From Sternotherus odoratus (Eukaryota > Chordata > Testudines > Kinosternidae): 64,000 bases of DNA. The stretch lies in the NCBI GenBank assembly GCA_032164245.1, contig JAVMKO010000006.1:9315001-9379000 (forward strand), read 5' to 3'. Below the pieces are notes generated by a model. It searched no databases. It had not been told where the DNA came from and saw only the letters and a program-made list of their open reading frames with translations. Shown here in pieces: positions 1 through 13,300 of this stretch. Numbering within the stretch: the stretch's first letter is position 1; each line of letters starts with the position of its first letter. The translations under genes and the position numbers were made by a program.

Positions 1-399
1 CATCATCCCCATTAATTCACTTCAGCTACTGTACCAAACATGGATCCATCTCAGAGGCACCTTGAGTAAGTCCCTATTTAAACACACATACAATAATAAT
101 TATCCCCAGCATTAAAGTTATATTGGGGGGGGGGGGAGGGGAAGAGAAGTTTCTGCATCTTCAACTATTTTATGTTGCTCAGGTATTGAACATAGTTTGA
201 CTTTAGGACAGGAAATCTAAGCTTTGTATTCTGGCTACATTTAATACAAATTCTTCCCATCTACAGATGAATATGTGGGCTATACCTCATCCTTTCACTT
301 CTGTTACATTATCAATTTGTTTATGTACAGAAAAAAAGGAAACAAGTTTCTATTATGTTAAACTGACAACAAGCACCTTCACCTCACAGTAATGAAATC

Positions 400-1147
400 T
401 AAAACAAGGTGGTTACATTTATTTAGGAGCATATTTAAAATAAAAGTGCCATTATCAGACAGATAATAAATGGAGTGCCGCAAGTTCATACAAAGTTGAT
501 ACATTGAAGTGGGCTCCAACAACAACAAAAACCCCTCTCCAATTTAGCTTACCTTAAAGTTCTATACAATGAATAAGTTACATCTTTCTTGGGATAGTGT
601 TTCTGTTTCTCCTACATCTCAGAGAAATTCAAAGCTAATTAATCAAAGCAAGAAATTGTATAGCGTGGGATAACATTTTGAAAGAATGAAATGATTTAGA
701 AAAACCAATCAGCAAAGATAATTTGATTATGGTTAGCTGTGCTGAAGTTTAAGTAATTAAAACTGATGAATGTTTTTACAGTTTTATTCTATGTAATCCA
801 TTACCTACGCTATGCTCTGTAGTTAAAGTCTAACAAATGGTATCAGATAATTCAAGATCGAGGACTAAAATACTTGCAATTTATCACTTGCCTGCCTTCA
901 CCAACATGTTTCCAATGGAGAATTAGTGGCAAGTAGTTCTGCAGAAATTCATCTCTGGGGGAACTGTGGTTTAAGGAATATGAATGCTCACATTATTCAA
1001 ATAAATTCTGGTTTAAATATGGCTGCTGTTTTGTTCTGAACAGTCACTGTCCCACAGAAATGACAACTGCTGTTTAAGAAGAAATTATTCCCTGTGCTTT
1101 CTAACACCCCTAACCTGGAAATGGCACAACATGGTTTGTCTGGACTC
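400..1147 (-). other. EXOC5: Probable EXOC5 3' UTR with candidate poly(A) signals
   Basis: No coding signal follows the EXOC5 stop. On the minus strand AATAAA occurs at 788-783 and again at 423-418, either of which could end the transcript; the real 3' end cannot be decided from sequence. Bases 1-399 show only AT-rich sequence and a run of 12 G at 125-136. Confidence 0.4.
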
Positions 1148-1336
1148 TCAGCTGAAGTGGCGAGCAAGCCGAGCAGATCTATAATCAGCTCGCAGCTGAA
1201 CGAAGGAGTGAAGGATGTTCTTGTCCAGATTAGCAAGTTGTTCTCCTGAGCAGACCTGCTTTAAGTTATCTGGTGCAACAACCAAAAGATTGCAGAGCGC
1301 GTGCAGGGTGTCAAAAAGCTGTAACACCAATGGAAT
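1148..1336 (-). CDS. EXOC5: EXOC5 coding exon 18, last (residues 647-708 and stop)
   Basis: 189 bases reading [20 protein letters not shown] through to the conserved C-terminus [12 protein letters not shown], then TGA at 1150-1148. Acceptor AAACAG. Confidence 0.98.
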   Translation of the reverse strand: MPLVLQLFDTLHALCNLLVVAPDNLKQVCSGEQLANLDKNILHSFVQLRADYRSARLARHFS

Positions 1337-4300
1337 CTGTTTTGAAAGAGAGAGAAAACAGCAGAAATGCTCAAAGTCAGTCATATAATGAAATAGCTGC
1401 TGCAAAGTTCATCTAGGTAGAATGTCAATGCTATTTTTCACACAGGAGACTCATTTGTGTCTTCTATAAAAAACAGACTAAAGCAATTTTCAAAAGTCAG
1501 ATTTTTAAAAATGTATATGAATTTGGGTACTTTTGTTCTAAAACAAACGTGAGATGTGACCATTCAGAGAATGTTAGAAAATTGTTCAAAAAACCCAAAC
1601 CAAAACAAAAAACCTCACAACAAACTAACTACCACTCACCAATATTATAGTTACACTACTTATGACTGAGGTGGTATTTTAAGAATACTCAAATTACATG
1701 CAATTGTAGCTTTATTTCTAATTTTTGGTAAAGTTCACTTTAATTTTTGTTATCCCACCATGAAAAAATAGTTTGCACAAATAATTTTCCAGATTTTGTG
1801 TGTGTTCTAAAATATGGTTTTGATTTATAAAAGCTTCAAAATGGCCATGAACTTAACTCTCATTAAGGACAAGTGCTTCTGCTATTTGAAGAAACTTGGT
1901 TTGGAATTTTTTTTAAAAAAAGTCAACTTCATAACATTTTAAAAGCATAAAACATAATGAATGATATGGAGACAGCTGGGAGATTCTGTTTGGTCGCAAA
2001 CACAAGAATTAGCGGGTGTTCAGTTAAATTAAATATGGCAAATTCAAATCCAGGAGGAGGAAATACTTTCATACAACAAGTAAACTGTGGAACTCATTGC
2101 CACAGGAAGTTGTGGTCAAAAAGTTAGCACAATTCAAGAAGGGATGGGACGTTTAGAATAAAAAGAATATCCAGAGTTATAATAGTGAATGGTAACTAAT
2201 TTTGCAAGAGACTAATCCTCAAATGTTTGTTGTTTTAAATCTCTAACTAAAAGGAATGAGGAGGACACTTAGCTGTAGTGTAATCTGCCCTGCAGATTGT
2301 CTAACGCAGGGTTTCTTGCATCTGCCTCTGAAGCTTCTGGTGCTGGCTGCCGTTGAAGACAGAATATTTGACTAGATGGCCCACAGGCTTTATCTTGTCT
2401 GGCAGTGCGTACATTCCTAATTTATTTCAATGTGCAATCCTACGTACCCATGAAGATAGTGTGTTTTTGAATTACATTCAAAATAATGCATGTTGGTGTT
2501 TAGCGGGCATTTGCTACTCCCTGTTGAAATTCCCACAACCACCTTGACCTGTTCCACTGAAGGTGTCTGAGAAAAAAAAAAAGGCAACAAGTCTGAATCG
2601 GCAAGAACTGTCTAGACACCATTCAAAGTCAGCTGCTTGCAGCACCAATAAAAGAGTTAGTTCTCCAGCAGTTAGAAGGGCTGGAGGCAGACAGCAGTCA
2701 ATCAATGCCCAGCAGGCAAGATAAAATGGACTGACTGCTTCTTCCAATGGACAGTTCTGGTTGAAGCTCGGACAGGGAGGAAGGATTTCCCCTGCTTTAA
2801 TCTCAGAGGCCTCGCCTGGTCAGGGACCTAACTCGGACTACACCATTTGGTTAAGACAGCAAAGGACTTTTATGTTTTGGAATATTAAATCCCAGGTGGC
2901 TATGGTGATTTACAAAATCAGGGGAAGCTTACTTTGTGAGATGCTCAACTGACTCAGGTAAGCTCATGACACAAAGCAAATGAATTTAGAAGACAGATAT
3001 GAGGACTATTCAGAAAAGATGCTCTTGCTATGTATTAATGTATTAAATGATTAAAACTGCTGCAAGGTACTAGGGCAATCTAAAGTCTAAAATTTGTGGT
3101 AGGTTGTGAATAGAAGGCAAAAGATGTGAAATGTGGCTATATGAAGAAGGACATTTATTCACAAAAATATTGTTTCACTATCCAGGCATACATATTAAGT
3201 ATACATACACTAACCTTAAAGTCCTTGGCACACTTCCTGTATTCAGCCACATCACAAATTGCTAACATGCCTCCCATGCAACTGTAGGAATATTGCTGTA
3301 GATGTTCATAAATAAGTCGATGAAAACGAACTCCAAGCTCCATCAGAACTGTGTCCACATTCTTACCATCCATAGACTTTCTAATCTTTTCCACTTGCTT
3401 TCTGACATAGCCACATACTTTGACACAGGCCTATAAAAAGACTGCTTGTAAATTAACGGATTAGAGAGAAGTTTGCCCTCTTAAAAAACATTTGGAAAGC
3501 AAAGTTTCAGATTAATCACAAGCAAAGTATAGAGCACTGGCTCAACCATAAAGGTCTGTGGATCACCAGCTGACCACTTGCTGCTGGTGTTCCTCATTTT
3601 CAACAGAAAAATTGCATTGAAAGACATCCATAAATGCATGAAATACTGCCTTAATATTACTTTTCTGGGTAAGCAATCGTGGGAAAAATCTGCAAATGGG
3701 AAGGCAGGTGCATGACAAACTCTCTATTAAGTTTTGGTCCATGTTAATTTAGACTGTATTTTAGGGGAGGGGAACTTTGTGTTTGCACGGCACCTAGTCC
3801 AGTCTGACCGGGGCTGTTGGACACTACTATTCTACAACAAAACTGAGAATACTCCCACCAAGTTCAGGGTCCGCATTGTGAAGGAGTTTGAGAACCCTTG
3901 GCATAGAGTGAAACAGGCCTGAACATTAATCAGATGTACATGTAATTGGATGTACACTATCAAAATGCCAACATTGCTCAAATTATCTTCAAAATGCCAC
4001 TGTATATTACTGACAAATCTCTGTTTACTCACATTAGTATACTGAATCAGAACACTGTTTTCGTCCTCTGGTTTAAAATCTGTCTTCTTTTGTTCTGCAG
4101 CCAAGATGTGCTTCATCTGTCCAATCATACAATTCAGTGTCCTTTAAAGTTAAAATATATGGTGTGTGTTTTAAAATAAAAGTTTTCATTTACTTGGTTT
4201 TAACATTTAAAAATTTTAAAGTGATCCCAACACAAAATATAAGTGATTAGTGCACAGTGAAGTAGAAATCCCCCATTACCCATCACTTCTACAAATTCAT

Positions 4301-7300
4301 TAAATGAGTTTCACCATTTAATATAAAAAAAGACTTTCACACTAAAATGAACTGCAGAGTTAAAAAATATTTTTGAAGCTGCTATGCAACACAATTTTAT
4401 CACACAAGACAAGTCTGATTTTCTGAAGGTGGGAGGGGTAGGAGAGTCAGACAAAAGACTTTGAGAAGTCTGTTTTAAAGTTCTCTTTATCCTGGAGTGC
4501 AATACAGTACGTGCTGGTCAGCTAATTTTAAAGGAGACACATTAATTGAAACATAACCTATTTAAAGCCAGCTCTTCAGAATAGCTAGGGGGCACTCTTA
4601 TTTACTAGGGAACCAGAAAGAGACTTAAGGGAACATTCTGGACCTAGTTCAGTAACTTTATAAAGAATAATACACAGTTCAAGTGAAACAGCATCACAAA
4701 ACATTTGCCACAAGAAAGAATCTTTCCATTCACCAGTGCGGGTCACTTGGCTTAAAAGATCCAGTGTGATTTTACTTGCATCACATTTCTTCTCTTTCCC
4801 CTAGCAGTTATCCTTCCTGAGCATTATCTAAAGTCAGAAATGGTTTATTTTACAGTCAGTCCCAAAGCTGATCCAGGGAGTGCTTGAAGAGCAAAGCAGC
4901 TGCAATATATTGAGCTCATTCTCCCAAGTGACTCTCCCTCACTCCTTTTTTCTATGCCAAGGATTCTCAAACTCATTTTTTCCAGAACAGGTCTCTCATT
5001 GTTTTCTAGGGACCGTGGTCAGCAAAAATGAAGCTACATAGTTTGGACTATGAAAACTCCATAGGATTTGAGGGAAGGTAAAATACATCTAATCCCAAAA
5101 TGGAATAAAATTAATTATTTTTCATGCCTATGAAGCTCAGACTCCCATTCTGGCGGTACTTCACTCTACAGCCTTGCCCAAGCCAATCAAAGTTATATCT
5201 CCCTGCTCTTCCAACTCCAATTTTTAATATACATACATACATACAAGGCAATCTATTATGGATATATAGAACAGCAATGCCAGTTCATTATGATGGTCCC
5301 AGGGACTAAAATCAGTTCAGCTAATCATTACAGGGGAAGAAACCATCACTGTGAATACCGTTCAAGGGTCTGCTATCAGACATTGTCAGATTCTGGATAA
5401 CATTGAAACCAACAGTGCCTGGGAATCTACCTCTATTTGTTACCAGATGCCCAAATCCAGCATGATCTGCTCTTGAGGCTCTTTCTGGTATTTCGGTGCT
5501 CATGCACACTTGGTGTGCAAGTAACGACATTTTTATTTAAGTGATTTGTCTCAAAACTGGTCTCTCTTTTACAGAGCCATCGCGAACATGTAGTTGTCTG
5601 CAACACATAGGGGGCTTGTGAAAATCCCACCCTAGGGGACTTGGGAACCCATTACCATTGACTTCTAACAGGACTTGTGCTCCTCCATCATTTAGGCACT
5701 TTTGAAAATCCCACCCGAGATTATTTATTGTACACAGAACTTAATTCAGCTACTTCGACACTGAGGGCTCAGGCAACTCTGTCTAGATTTGAACCAGTGG
5801 CTCCAGAGAGTTTAAATATTTCAGACTACATGTTTAAACCATTAAGGCATTTCCAGCAGCAGAGGCTAAAATCTCCATTGTTATCTGTGTACTTTCTCCT
5901 GTTTTTTCTCTTTTTCCATTGCCACAGCCAATATTTTTACAAAACCACCCCTCAATTCCTTTGCAATTTGCACACTTTGAGACTCTTCCTCACCATGCAG
6001 AAGGTAACAGATCTAGGATACAAGGAGCAATGCTTGTTTTCTTGTACAATTCTCTTCTTTGCTCCTTCAGGATAGAGTGGACACCTAATAATTAATGCTT
6101 ATATGGCACTTTTCAAGGCATTACAGACTATTTTTAATTCCCATGGAGATGTATTATTTACATTATGAAGGGGAAACCAAGGCACTGGGCTTAAGCGACT
6201 GATCTAAGGTCAAACAACAAATCATTTGGAGATATGGGAATAATACAAATCTCTTTGGTACAAGTAAACATAGATACTTTAAGTAGAGTAATTACATTGC
6301 GGCTCCGGTCCCTAACATTAAGCATTACCTCTCGTCCTTTCCAACTACAAAATGACAATAATACTTCGCATTTTCTCTCCATAAAAATCACACCATTTTA
6401 TAGAGGAGGTAACGGAGGGACAGAGATTAAATGAATCACTCTGTCTCAGAGCAAGTCAATATCAAACCCACAATTACAATTAATTCTTGACTCCCAAAAT
6501 ATGCATTACCCCACAGTCCCACTCAAGAAAGACTGAAAGAGATTAAGTGACTGTCACACATACTGCTCTTTAAAAACTTTAAAATTTTAAGTTTCAAACA
6601 TTCTGTACATGAGCTTTGCCCCCACATCCCAAAACAGGAAGTGTTTTTTGTTTTAGAGAGACAGAGGAAAATTGTGAATGATGTCATTCCCTCAGCACAA
6701 AAGTAGATGAAGGATTTTGCTCACTCTTGCCAAAAGTATTAGTTTCCAGCCAAAAATCAAGCACGGAAAAATTTCAGTCTCCCAAATTTAGTTTTTTCTT
6801 GACAACACTTTAGTGTGATCTCGGATTTTCCATCTGGATTTCAAAGGAAATAAATTCTGTGGTTCTAAATGATTCCAACAGGAAAAACAAGCCAAGGCAA
6901 AACTTCTTTGTGTTAAAAAATGGTAAGTAGAGCAGTGATTGATGGGAAGTTTAAAGCTTCACTTGCCTATCAATGCCCACGTCCAGTTTCATCTCCATTT
7001 GTTCTATTATATCCTTTTTCTTCTGAAGGCATTCAGATAACTTAGGAGAAGAGCTATAAAATAGTAGGGAAAAAAAAATCATAACAGTCAAGAATAATGC
7101 AAATCAAATCCATTTGCTTTGGTTGTTAATAAGAACAGGAGTACTTCAGGATTCCCTACCCATCCTCTCCCAGAAAGTACCAGACTGGATGCAGTTGTCG
7201 CTCTTTGTAATCAAGGACTGATGGATGGAGCCCCTTCAAAAGCCAGAATAACCCACAACACGCTGCTGTAGTTCAGGGGGAGGTGCCCCCCGGAATGAGC

Positions 7301-10300
7301 ACTCTGCTTCCATATTGCCGCCAGTCCCCAGTGGGCCAAAGAGTGAGCCAAGGTTGCGGTGCATGCTAACCTGCTGCATATCAGCCTAACAGACTAAAAG
7401 AATCCTCTTCAAAATTTACTGATTAGAAATCAGATTTAAATAAACACTGTGCTTTCTACAACTTCCATCACAACTAACTTGAATGATCCTTAAATAAAAT
7501 TTCATTTAATAAAAATATTAAACTGTATTAATAGTAACACAAATAAAATTCCTAATTTCTAGCAATGACAACCATACATATTCACAGAAGAAATGCAAAA
7601 AAGCTGACATACCTGATTAACGGCATCAGATGATCATTAAACTGCTTGTCAAACAAGTGGAAAATAGTATTGGCCTGGTGCACGACTTCCAGAAAATACA
7701 GGTTTGCACTCTTAGAGTCCGAAGAAGGAATGCCTAAGGCGGAAACATCTATTTAGGATCATAAAAAAGTATCATGCCTGTAATCTGTATCACTAGCCTT
7801 TTCAAAATTACTTAAGTGAAAATCAATGGGATGTAGGCTCCTAAGAACTTCAGTCACTTTGAAAATGGGAGTTAGGCACCTAAGAGCATGTCTACACTAG
7901 AAACATATTAGGGCGACTTACAACCACCGCAGAGGTTCATGTCCACACTACCCTGCTCTGTCAGTAGTGCACGTGCACACCAGGAGTGCTTCCACCGATT
8001 TAAGAGGGGCAGCGTGGAGGTCAGAGCCTGGGCTCTCAGATCTACACATAGTTCCCTGGCGGGAGTCTGGCTGCGCCCCCTGGCTCTCATTTCCCGGCAG
8101 CACGAGGGCTCCCTGCAAGGAACCAGACAGGCACAGGAAGCCTGGGCAATAGCTGGGCTGGGAGCCAGAGAGCAGCCAGGCTCTGAGCAGGACGGGTGCT
8201 GCCCAGCTGGGAGTGGCAAGCCTGGGGACAGCTTGGCTCTGGCTGGAACCCCTCCACCTGCCCCAACTTTCTTGTCAATTTCAGAGCTCCTGTATGGAGC
8301 CATGAAATTAATGAGAATGACAGCCAACAGCCAAGGTAAGTAAAGACACTGCATCAACCTAACTACCCCAACATAACCCCTACCCCTCTTGCAGAGGTGG
8401 AGTTATGATGCCGGTGTAATAGGGCACTTACAAAGATGGGAGCAAGGATGTAGTATCTACACTGACATAATTAGGTCAGCATAAGCTGCCTTATGTTGAC
8501 CTAATTCTGTAACATAGACCAAGCCTAAATCACAGGAGATTTTTTCATAATTACCGTAAAAAGCCTATATACAATATCTTTGTATGCAAATAGTACATAG
8601 GGTAACTTCAATGGACTCCCACTAATATTAACAAGAACTCTGCTTATCAACAAAAAGCAGCAAATTGTACTAAAGACTTATAACTATGTAACCACATCTA
8701 ATTTATTCTTCAAAACAGTTGAAATACAGAAAAAAAATCTTACTTTGATAAGTTTCCCTAAAATATTAAAATATGCACAAACAAGAGGTTTTTTGTTTTT
8801 TTTAAAGTAAACACAATGAGAAAAAAGTCTTTCTGTAGAAGTGTTCCTCTAAACAACATATACATGTAAAACCACACACACTAAACAGCTCTATCTATAA
8901 AAACCTTCTTCTCTTTTTATGGAGAAGGTGAAAGAGGTAGGAAGGGAATGATCATACTCCGATTCTGATGATGCAGGAAATAAAACCTCCAGATATTTTT
9001 GAATAATCATAGTCTTTCAATCTGTACTCATGTCCCATATGTAAGGTGTGCTTCAGAAGCTTATACTTTGGCTTCCAAATAAATGAGATAAATTAATTCC
9101 ATTATACCAACACAAGTTGCACATCACTAACTTCCAAAGATCTCAAGGCCAATCATTGAAGAGTATAAAGTGCTCTGAATGCACTAACCATTGAAATTAG
9201 AAACATTAATATGCGCTATTTTATAATGAACTACCACACATTTAAGAAAACAAAGATAGAATTATGCTTACCAGCAAGTCCAGTTTCCAAGGCATAATCA
9301 ATATGCTCAATACACAAAAACTCCACAAGCATAGAAAATATTCTGAACGCATTCTTTGGTAAATCAGAATGATCAGAGAGCTTTAAAAAGAACAACAAAT
9401 ATATTGAGTCTTCGTGTTAGAACTTGTCTACACTTAGAAAGTTTATTTAAAGTAGGGTAGGATATAAATTTAAAGCAGAGTAGGATATGAATTTAAAGCA
9501 CAAGATATTTCAGAATAACTCCATATGTGGACACACTTATTCCAAAACAACAACTTAACCACACACAGAGCTATTCCTGAATAATTTCATGTGTAGACAA
9601 GCCTTTGTACATTTTAAAAATTAATTTTTTAAAAAATGTACTTTTTTAAAATGTACAAAGGCAGTATATCACAGAAGATCATAGGAGGCGGGAGACGGAT
9701 AGCTCAGTGGTTTGAGCATTGGCCTGCTAAATCCAGGGTTGTGAGTTCAATCCTTGAGGGGCCATTTAGGGATCTGGGGCAAAAAAATCTGTCAGGGGAC
9801 AGTACTTGGTCCTGCTAGGGTAGACAGAAGGCTGGACTCGATGACCTTTCAAAGGTCCTTCCAGTTCTATGAGATATATAGAGATATCTATATCTAAGAC
9901 TTAAAATTACAGAGCATTTACAGATCCTCAGTGTAAGTTTTTGTACTTCCACTGAAGTCAATAAAGCGAGACTGTTTACACTGGCTGAGGCTCTGCCCCT
10001 ATATATCAGTATATAATATAGGACTATAGACATTCACCACATATTGAAATTTTCATTTATATGTTTGAGTAGGCAGTTGTGCTCAGATTTTTAGAGTTGC
10101 ATGTTTGAACATAAGAATGGCCGTACTGGCTCAGTCCAAAGGTCCATCCAGCCCAGTATCCTGTTGATGAACAGTGGCCAATGCCAGGTGTCCTGGAGTG
10201 AATGAACCTGACAGGTAATGATCAAACGATCTCTCTCCTGCCATCCATCACGACCCTCTGTTTGAATAACTGATACATAGTTACTATGACTGTATGCAGC

Positions 10301-13300
10301 GTCAGGGTAATACTGCACATTTAACTCGTCTTTTGCCTGGTCAGTTACCATACAATACAATTCCAGTAACTGCCTGGTGTGAGTACATGGTTATATGCAC
10401 ATAATTCTAAAACCTCATCCTTGATATTTATATAGCAAAATCTAATGCTCTGCCTTTTCTTTTTCATAAAAAAACAAACAAACCCAACAATACTATTTGG
10501 GCTTTTAGAACTTAAAAAAGGTGTCTCAAAGTTGTCTGAACAGAAACTGGACTTTGGTTGTTTGTAGTTTAGAATTTATTTTGCTCTAAACTTTACAAAC
10601 AAATAAATCTTGGTCTGAGACCAAACTTGAAAAATTTTATTTAAAAAGGAATTTGAGGGGGAGGGGGGGAAGCACAACTGAAAAGGAAGTTAGAATAGAA
10701 GTTAGAACCAAGCTATAACTACAGCAGTTTTTACCAATGATCACTATAATGATAAAATGACATTTGTTTATGCATCGTGCTGTCACACACATTCTCAATG
10801 CTAAATTGGCTGTTATCTGAATATTAATCAGTGTTATATATATTTCTGCTATAATCATGGTTACATTGCATCCTCTTAATACCTACTATATTAAAAGCTA
10901 TTTAACATAGAGATGGTTCAGCAAAATATTTGGAGTTCTGTTTTGTTAATTTTAAGGATAATTCTTACAAATAGATGTGTGTATTCACAAAAATGTTTTG
11001 GGCTTCTCTTAGTTAAAGCTTGCAATTAAATTTAAGGTAAAATAATGCACATTGGAAAAAAAATAACCCCAACTATATATACACACACAATATGATGGGG
11101 GCTAATTTAGCTACAACTAATCAGGAAAAAGATCTTGGAGTCATCATGGATAGTTCTCTAAAGACATCCATGCAATGTGCAGCTGCAGTCAAAAAAGCAA
11201 ACAATGTTAGGAATCATTAAAAAAGGGATAGAGAATCAGAGTGAGAATATCTTATTGCCCTTATACAAATCCAAGGTGCGCCCACATCTTGAATACTGTG
11301 TACAAATGTGGTCTCCTCATCTCAAAAAGGATATATTGGCATTAGAAAAGGTTCAGAGAAGAGCAACTAAAATGATTAGGGGTTTGGAACGGGTCCCATA
11401 TGAGGAGAGATTAAAGAGGCTAGGACTTTTTAGCTTGGAAAAGAGGAGACTAAGGGGGGATATGATAGAGGTATATAAAATTATGAGTGGTGTGGAGAAA
11501 GTGAATAAGGAAAGTTATTTACTTGTTCCCATAAGATAAGAACTAGGGGCCACCCAATGAAATTAGTGGGCAGCAGGTTTAAAACAAATAAAAGGAAGTT
11601 CTTCTTCACACAGCACACAGTCAACCTGTGGAACTCCTTGTCTGAGGAGGCTGTGAAGGCTAGGACTAGAACAGTGTTTAAAAGAGAACTGGATAAATTC
11701 ATGGAGGTTAAGTTCATTAATAGCTATTAGCCAGGATGGGTAAGAAATGGTGTCCCTAGCCTCTGTTTGTCCGAGGGGAGTGATGGATGGCGGGAGAGAG
11801 ATCACTTGATCATTACCTGTTAGGTTCACTCACTCCGGGGCACCTGGCATTGGCCACTGTCGGTGGACAGGACACTGGGCTGGATGGACCATTGGTCTGA
11901 CCCAGTACGGCCTCTCTCATGTTCTTATGTAAACCCTTAAAGCACTACACACACGAAGCCAATAAGTCACAGAACAACTGTGATTTATATCAATAGTAAA
12001 TATTCCATTTTGTATTAGGCACATACATTTGAAAACAATAAAGGATTAAAAGAAGGAGAATAATCTTTGCTGTTGCATTGTTTACCTCAGCCTCTCAATA
12101 GTAGTATTAATTAATAAATAAGATTGATACATGTGACATTTGAATGTTTGTAGGGAAATTATTTTATCTAAATTAATCTTATTTTTGTCATGGAGTTAAA
12201 AAAATAAGTTATATTTGTATAACATATCAAAGCTGTTATACTAAATGCTAATCAATTCTAAGGACTGGTTAGAAACAAAAAATATAAAAAGCTATTTTTA
12301 ATTGGTTATAAAAATTGTTGTTAAAACAAATGGTCAGAAGTTTCCTGTAACTAATTTTTGTTAAAAAACAAGAAGTCTATAAGACATTGTTTATGCTACC
12401 TCACGATGACCCTGATTTTAGAAAGATAATTCACTTAATTAAATAAGACTCAAGTCCTCACCTCTGCACAAAGTCCCCATACCCCTTATTAGATTTCAAC
12501 TAATAGTAAACCAAGATGTGTTCTTTAAATTGAGGGTGTAAACAGTTGTTTTTTCTAGCTCGATTTTGTTTTTGTGTGCCATTCAAATTATATCTACTTA
12601 ATAGAAGTCACAGAAAGCAGACTTACTCTATGACACCTTTCAAACGCTTGCTTGGTTTCTTGTAAAAGGTTAACCACCACTTCTTGGGAAAGGAAGGTTT
12701 CTCCATGGGTATCAATACTTGGGCCCAATGGCAAGTTTGTACGTTGCCTTATTCTCTCTTTGAGATCTTGAATACTATAATACAATACACCAGAGGGAAA
12801 TCTTACTGAGTGGAAATTTAATGTTCAAGTTTAACAATACATTGGGAATATTATAGTAGTTAACATGGTAAACAGAAGCCTAAAACAATTTAATAGGGAA
12901 CATCTGTATTTTGAATAAAAACTTAATAAATAAAACCTCAAAGTGGTCAAGAAAGACTTACCAGAGTAGACAAAAACCTACTTACCTTACCAAACACCAC
13001 ACCCACGACCACACCCACACTACTCTGCCATGTCCCTCCACACCCTGTGGACTAGATACTTTCCACTGTATGACACAAAGTAATTCCCAGTGAGTTCAAT
13101 GGTGTATATTTATATCCTGTTGTGAGAGTTTAGTACCTTCTCCCCTCCGAGACTCACACTTCACACACACCTCTAAGACACACACAACTCCCATTGGACT
13201 CTCTTTTCACACCAGTTTTTCCGGTCTCTTACACATACCCCTCCACCTGACAATCATACCAAATTTGCGGGTTCTAATAATAGGGATGTGTTATTTGAGA

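Larger units (their letters stand above)
4142..6966. other. EXOC5 intron 15, a GC-AG intron; MIR-like fragments inside
   Basis: On the minus strand the intron starts GCAAGT at 6966 and ends TTTAAAG at 4142. The interior holds MIR-like pieces near 6095 and 6395, a short (CATA)n run near 5225, and otherwise no recognised feature. Confidence 0.75.

Noticed and set aside
6955..6990. Alternative GT donor for EXOC5 exon 15 (GAC|GTGGGC)
   Set aside because: Using it would remove 11 coding bases and break the frame into exon 16, whereas the GC donor gives an exact join.
7908..8357. 149-codon and overlapping frames in EXOC5 intron 13
   Set aside because: They fall inside the GC-rich centre of a DNA transposon with inverted ends; no family resemblance and frames open on both strands.
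9690..9765. tRNA gene
   Set aside because: A and B boxes are present, but the acceptor and anticodon arms do not form and the unit continues into a CR1-like tail; it is a SINE.
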